This document shows positions 1 to 6,200 of a DNA stretch of 7,471 bases, piece after piece. The stretch covers positions 1 through 7,471 of the forward strand of contig JAIRWE010000117.1 in NCBI GenBank assembly GCA_031253365.1. The letters run 5' to 3'. Source of the DNA: Oscillospiraceae bacterium. Its GTDB lineage: Bacteria > Bacillota > Clostridia > Oscillospirales > Ruminococcaceae. The translations under genes were made by a program, and so were the position numbers. The notes below the pieces were generated by a model. It did no database searches. It worked only from the letters and a program-made list of their open reading frames with translations, and was not told where the DNA came from. Positions within the stretch are counted from its first letter, which is position 1; each line of letters opens with the position of its first letter.

Positions 1-2
1 AT

Positions 3-80
3 GTGATAAACCAAAAGTTCGAGCAGTTTTTGCAACTTGAAATTCAAAAGTTAATCGGGCGGAAAGCACCCGAGCAGTAA
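3..80 (+). CDS. possible C-terminal end of an upstream gene (partial)
   Basis: The third frame is open from the left edge of the window to a TAA at 78-80, giving 26 codons that read VINQKFEQFLQLEIQKLIGR and then KAPEQ. The peptide is hydrophilic and amphipathic, as many protein C-termini are, and its stop lies 20 bases before the ATG of the large gene, which would suit an operon. Against it, 26 open codons can occur by chance and the stretch is more A/T-rich than the large gene, which fits an untranslated leader equally well. I do not recognise a family. The GTG at position 3 is not proposed as a start; any real gene would continue to the left. Confidence 0.25.
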   Translation: MINQKFEQFLQLEIQKLIGRKAPEQ

Positions 81-86
81 TTTTTC

Positions 87-93
87 AGGAGGA
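87..93 (+). promoter_or_regulatory. ribosome binding site of the large gene
   Basis: AGGAGGA is a full match to the anti-Shine-Dalgarno consensus, and 8 bases separate AGGAGG from the ATG at 101. This spacing fixes the start at 101. The next in-frame ATG, at 116 (Met6), would be 23 bases away, so it is a poor alternative. Confidence 0.9.
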
Positions 94-100
94 ATTACAA

Positions 101-205
101 ATGAGAAACAATATTATGAAAAGGGCTTTGGCGTTGACACTCGCAGCCGCCGTGACGCTGACGTTCGCGGGAACGCCGGGGGATTTGAAAACCAACGCCT
201 CCGCC
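101..205 (+). other. signal peptide (residues 1 to about 35)
   Basis: The N-terminus has a basic region (MRNNIMKR), a hydrophobic Ala/Leu/Thr/Val core over about residues 9-23, and a polar stretch ending in Ala-Ser-Ala at 33-35, a plausible signal peptidase I site. Cleavage after Ala38 or nearer Gly24 is possible. There is no Cys for lipoprotein processing in this region. The protein is therefore predicted to be exported by the Sec route. Confidence 0.85.
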
Positions 206-3200
206 GAATCCGCAATAGGAACGGTCTATTATGTCAGCTTTAACAACGGCGACGACAATAAGCTCGGCACTTCGCAAGCCAACGCCTGGAAAACCTTTAC
301 CAACGTAAATGAAACGGTATTTAAGCCCGGCGACAAGATTTTGCTGGAGCGCGGCTCGGTTTGGGACGACGCGCAGCTGTCGCCGAAAGGTTCCGGCAGC
401 GGTAACGCGCCCATTATTATAGACGCATACGGAAACGGGGATATGCCGCGTATTAACGCGCGGAACATGGAATGGTACCCCAATTTCAATTATAATGACG
501 ACGTGAGCAACGAAGTCAATGAAAACCGCGTATGGAACGCCCCGGTTGTGTTTTACAATCAACAGTATTGGGAAATCAACAACCTTGAGGTTACGAATTT
601 CAGCCCGACGGTGATTACCTATCACGACGCGGCAAGTGAAAAAACCAAAATCCCGAACCGTGACGGAATTTTGATTGTCGGCAAAGACGCGGGTGTTTTG
701 CGTCATATGTACGTGCGTAACTGCTATATACACGGTGTAAACGCCGCCTATACAAGCGCGGCGGGAATAGGGCGCGGCGGACTTGTTTATCTTATACGCG
801 GAAAGGACGTTCGCACCCGCTGGGACGACATAATCGTTGAAGGCAACCGCCTCGGCAACATTAACGATTATGAGCTGGGGCTGAAAGTCGCGCCGGAGCA
901 TCCCAGCATCGGGCATTACGGCGTTTCGTTCGAGGGCACTTGGCGGCTGAACGCCAGCGGGACATTCGCCACCGAAAACGGAATCCCCACTTCGGAAATG
1001 AACAATTCCAACGAGTTAAGCACAAATATTATAGTCAGAAACAACTATTTTCAGGACGTGGGCAACGCCGCCGTTCATTTCGGCGCGGTTGAGAACGCCG
1101 TCGTCGAGTACAACGTCCTGGACCACTGCAACAGCGGGCTTAACGGCAACGTGCCCATTTGGTGGCACGCCAGCAATTATATACTCTGCCAGTTCAACGA
1201 GGCGTTCGACACGGGCGCGTCCACCAGCAAGGAGGACAGCCAGGTTTTTGACCCGGACGGATACGCGCCGCTCAGCGTTATTCAGTATAACTATACCCAT
1301 GATAACCCGTCGGGCGCGTATTTTCAGTGCGACCTCGGCACCGCTTTCGTGTCTCACTGGCGGTACAATATCAGCGTCAACGACGGCACGGGGCAAAACA
1401 GCCACGATAACGGCGCGGTCATCACTTATCAAAACGCAAGCAACACAAGTTCGCGTTTTTACTTCTACAACAACGACGTCTTTATCGGCGATAACGTAAG
1501 CTCGCTTGTCGGGACGCACTGGGGCGCGGCAAGAGCATACAGACCGGGATATATCATGAACAACCTCTTTTATGACAGCGGAAAAGGGGCGGGGCGCAGT
1601 AAATCCGGTCAATATTCCGCTTACGATGAGGCATGGTCACTGAACTTCGTAAACAGCTCGCGCTTTGACAATAACTATTACGGCGGAACGCGCGAAGACA
1701 AGCTCAGGGCGGTAACGGGGGAAGAAGCCCATCAGGACGGCAACAGTGTCGGCGGAAATTTGGGAATCAACGATTTGGAAGCCAAAATAGCCCGCCCGGA
1801 AGGTTATACCACCGTGCCGGGTCTGCCGGGGTATGAAGCCTCGATGAACGACGTGCGGGAAGCCACCGGCTGGGAAAAAATAAACAACTTCTTGCGCGAC
1901 GGAGCCGGCGGTTTTACGGAATCCGTTCTGTACCGCGCGGGCAAAACGCTGAACTCAATCGGCGAAGCGAACAACACCGGCGGAACATTCGCCAACGGCG
2001 GGCGCGACATTTTCGGGAACTATGTATCGCCGTTCAATCCGCCGAGCATAGGCGCGATTGAAATAGACGCGAACACTTCAATCCCCGACGGCAAAAGGCT
2101 GACGCGCTTCGGAGACGACGCTAACGCCAAAGCCAATATGTCCGGCGTGACGGATGAAAACGGTATCAGGTACGTCGGCGCGGGCTGGCGCACCAAAGAC
2201 AACGGAACGGTTCTCAACGGTTTGAACGAGGCGGGCAGACCGAAGAACAGCGCGAGGTACGGCAGGGAGTTATACTGGAATACGAACTCCGTCCATGTCA
2301 GCCAAGCGGAAATTATAATTCCGGAAGGGTACTGTTTTGACGGCTTTACGGCGCATACGGACAACGCCGCGATTGTTACCGCGAGTTACGGCAACCAATC
2401 GAAAAAATTCTATTTGTCGTCTGTGAAGAACAGTTTCCTTACCGATTTTACGGGTTCGGCGGAAAACGGGACGTCGCTGAAAATCGATATTTATTGCCCG
2501 TGGGGGGCGAGCGGCGTTTATTTCGACGAGCTGATTTTGAGCGAAACGGAAAAAGACACGCTCCCGAAGGTTAATGTGGCGCTTAACAAAACCGCCAAGC
2601 AGAACCGTTCGGGGACGGCGGCAAACGCGGTCGACGGAAGCGCGTCTACGGTGGCGGTCAACGCTTCCCCCGCGACTAACCTCCCCTACATCTGGGCGGT
2701 TGATTTGGGGCAAAACCACAACGTTGACGAGGTTCAGATTGACTGGACGGGAAAAGCCGCGAACGACGTTACGAATTGGCTGTATAAAATACAGTATTCC
2801 GCCGACGCTTCGGTATGGGCGGGCGCGACGTCATTCACGACCGCTACGTCAAACCCGGACGAAATCGACGCCGCGGTCAATACCGCGGGCTGGACGGACT
2901 GGGTGGATTACAGCAGAGGAGAGGGCGCGCCCGGCGACGTCATACAGGCGTATGAGAAAGAAGAAGCGGTACCGGCGCGTTATTTCAGGGTGGTATTTTA
3001 CGGCGTGCCTCCCGGAACCGAATATTGGCTGTCACTGCGTCAATTCCGCGCCTACGGTATTCCCGAAGGCGGCTGGGAGGGTGTTTCAATCGTGAGCGAC
3101 ATAGCTTACGGCAAGCCCGTTCTCCCGATTGGCGGGAACACCCTGAACCCGCGCGAACCGGAAGCCGTCACCGACGGCAAAGCCGACACGTTTTGGACGG

Positions 3201-6200
3201 CGAACGGCGACGACTTACGGATTGACCTGGGGCTGCAATACGATATTGACAACGTGAACGTTATCTTTCACGGGGACGAACCCGGTTCGGGCGACGTTAC
3301 CGTAAAGGTTTCGGAAGAAGTTTGCGAGAATACGGGCGACTCGTGCTGGGAAACCCTCGGAACGCAAGCCGCCGCCGGCTCCGTAACGGTTTATGACGGC
3401 GAGGGCAAAAAAGGGCGTTATCTGCTGATAAGCGCAAATTCGGGGGTTAATATCGTCGGTATCGAGGCTTTCGGCGACGAAAGAATCACGCCTCCGCGAA
3501 AAATTATGATTTTCGGCGCGCACCCCGACGACGAAACGCTTTTCGGCGGCGGCACAATCAAACGCGCCGTTGACAACGGCGACGACGTATATATCCTCAT
3601 GGCGACGAACGGCGACTATAACGGTCGCGGCGATACGTCGAGCGGCGGTCAGGCGCGTATGCGGGAAACCCTTTCCGCCATGTCGTATCTCGGCGTTAAG
3701 AGGGAAAACGTCTATTTCCTGAGTTTTCCCGATACCGGCGGTCTCGACGAATTCGGAATGACGGGAACCGGCAACTATTATCAGGGCAGCGCGCTGTACA
3801 GATTGTATATGAACGAGGACGACCCGTATGCCGTAATACCCGGGCGGCGCGAGAATGAAACGCAGACCTACAACGGTTCCGCGGCGGGGGCGAAATCCTA
3901 CTACGACCGTTTCTTCGGGACGCAGGTAGACTATACGCGCGCCAACTTCCTTATGGGCGTACAGGACGCGTTTGACCGCGTAAGACCGGACGACATTTAC
4001 ACCACCTCGCGTTACGACCTGCACGCCGACCACGCCGCGTTAGGGCTGTTCGCGACCGAAGCGCTGATTAACCTGCGCCAAACGGATTCAAACTACACTC
4101 CCAAACTGCATGAAACGTTTGTCCATTCCTGCGCGTCCGATGAAAGGAACGGCGGAAACAGCTGGCCGAAGAAAACAGCCACCGTCGAACCCTTCGAGTA
4201 TCCCCAGGGATTGGACGAGAGAACCATTTTCGATTGGAACCGCCGCGAAAGCGTTACCGTTCCCGAATCCATGAGGGTAACGCCTTACGATTTCAACATG
4301 AAATATCAGGCGATTCTCAAATATCCCTCGCAAGGGAAAGGCTGGATTACGTATTTCGCGAAATACGACGAATTTTTCTGGCCGCGCGATTTTGAAAACT
4401 TAGCCTTCTTTGCCGACGCCGCCGCGTCCAGCGAATTGTCAAGCGCGCGGGGGGCGAAAAAAGCGATTGACGGCGTTCGGGACGGCGAATCCACTTCGAT
4501 GAAGGACGACTTTCCGAACAGCACCGCCGCCTATATAAGGGAAGACCATCCCGACCGTTTCCCGACCGCCGAATGGGTCAGCGACGACGAAACGGCGGGC
4601 GCGTGGCTGCGCCTTGATTGGCTCGAAGAGATTACGGCGAACAAAATCGTGTTATACGGACGCCCCAAGGCGGGCGAAAACGTCAAATCCGGCGAATTGA
4701 CGTTCTATAACGGCAACGGCGAGCAAGTCGGCGCTTCCGTCGCGGTGGGCGCGCTTCCCGAAGACGGACGGCCGCTGACAATAAAGCTTCCTTCCGGGAT
4801 AAACATTCAATCGCTTAAATTTGAAATCACGGATTACGAAGGTCAAGCCGCCGGATTGGCGGAAATCGAGGTGTACGGCGCCACGGTTCCGATGAGCAAA
4901 GCGATTTCCCTGAATAAGTCCGGTTTGCACACCTTCCCGAAAACGCCTTTCGGCGAGGAACCGAAAGCTCCTTTGACGGTTCAGGTGAGCAACGTCGCCG
5001 AGGAGGAAACCGGCGAGCTTACCGTGTCTCTCAGCGGCGGCAACGCGGACAGCTTTATTCTCAGCACGGAAACCATAGGCAGCATTGCCGTAGGCGGTAA
5101 AAGCAGTTTCACCGTCAAGCCCAAAGCGGGGCTGCCGATAGGGATTCACAGCGCGACGGTTACCGTGTCGGGAACGGGTCTTTCACCCAAAAAGTTTAAC
5201 GTGAATTTCACCGTTATGCCGAAGGTCATCAATTTGGATATAAGCGGCACGTATATATTCCCCGCCGCCGAAACCGGTTATGACAAATCCCCCGCGAAAT
5301 CCGTCGTCGTAAGCAACGGCTCGGATGTTATCGAAGTCACCGGCGTCAATGTCACGCTTGAAGGCGCGAACGCGCAAAGTTTTACGGTAACGCCGGAGTC
5401 AATCGGCACAATCCGACCCGGAGGCGTCGCGCTGTTTACCGTAAAACCGAAGGAAACGCTGGAAAACGGCGTCTATGACGCGAGCGTTACCATAAGCGGC
5501 GACGAAACGGAAACCAAATCGTTCAACGTGCGGTTTATCGTGGCGGCGCCGACCGAAGTCACCGCGCTGTTCCGCTACACCTTTGACGAGCCTTCCGAAC
5601 TGGAACGCACGGGGGCGTGGGGCGTAGACGAGATGAAAGACGTGGTTTGGAACAAAGACGGCGGTCTTAACGGCGGCGGCAGCTTGGAGTTTCCGAACAA
5701 TAACAACTATCTGGCGATTACGGGCGGAAACTTCAATACCTCCACGAGCGACTTCACCTTCTCCATGTGGATTAAATCCGCGAATGTGGGAAGACAGCAA
5801 TACCTTATGGGGCGCAGCCCCGGCGACGACAGTATTATACTGAGAGCGGGGGGATACCTCGGTTCGTATAATATGGGCGGCGGAAGCGTCACCTTGACGT
5901 CCGTCCACCACGCGCCGATTAAATCAGGGGAGTGGGCGCATATAGCGGTAACCCATTCCAGAAGCGGAAATTCAAGCACCGTGACCTATTTCCTCAACGG
6001 CAAGCAGGTTCATCAGCATAGCGGGCAGCCTTCCGGAAACGTCCAGAATTTCTTTGTACTGGGCGGACGTTACCACAGGGGGGCGACGACCGGGGCGTTC
6101 ACGGGGCAAATGGACGAAGTCGGCTTATATCATGGCGCGATGAACGCCACCGCCGTTCAGAAACTGTATGAAAGCAAAGCGGAATATGTGAAAAAAATCA

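Noticed and set aside
34..52. Imperfect palindrome AACTTGAA/TTCAAAAGTT as an operator
   Set aside because: The arms need a two-base bulge, it is a single A/T-rich occurrence, and no regulator gene or second site supports it.
30..65. Promoter with TTGCAA or TTGAAA as the -35 element
   Set aside because: No TATAAT-like hexamer lies at the right distance from either candidate.
55..85. Hairpin TCGGG/CCCGA (55-59 with 69-73) followed by a short T run, as a terminator
   Set aside because: The stem is only five base pairs with a nine-base loop, and the T run is short and separated from the stem by several bases. It is too weak to call.
95..916. A 273-codon open frame on the minus strand, opposite the start of the large gene
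   Set aside because: It lies fully antisense to the signal peptide and beta-helix region, has no recognisable domain, and is explained by codon bias in the sense frame (few TTA, CTA and TCA codons).
1016..1612. Long minus-strand frame, with an overlapping plus-strand frame at 1089-1499
   Set aside because: Both overlap the Asn-rich beta-helix strands. Their translations are low-complexity (Arg/Thr/Ser-rich in the plus-strand case) and neither shows a domain.
2574..3095. Plus-strand frame of 173 codons in another phase
   Set aside because: It overlaps discoidin domain 1, which reads NVALNKTAKQN and RYFRVVF in the main frame. The alternate product is Arg/Thr/Pro-rich, as expected for an off-frame reading.
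3215..4033. A 272-codon open frame on the minus strand
   Set aside because: The sense strand here encodes the end of discoidin-like domain 2 and most of the PIG-L domain with intact motifs, so the antisense frame is a shadow.
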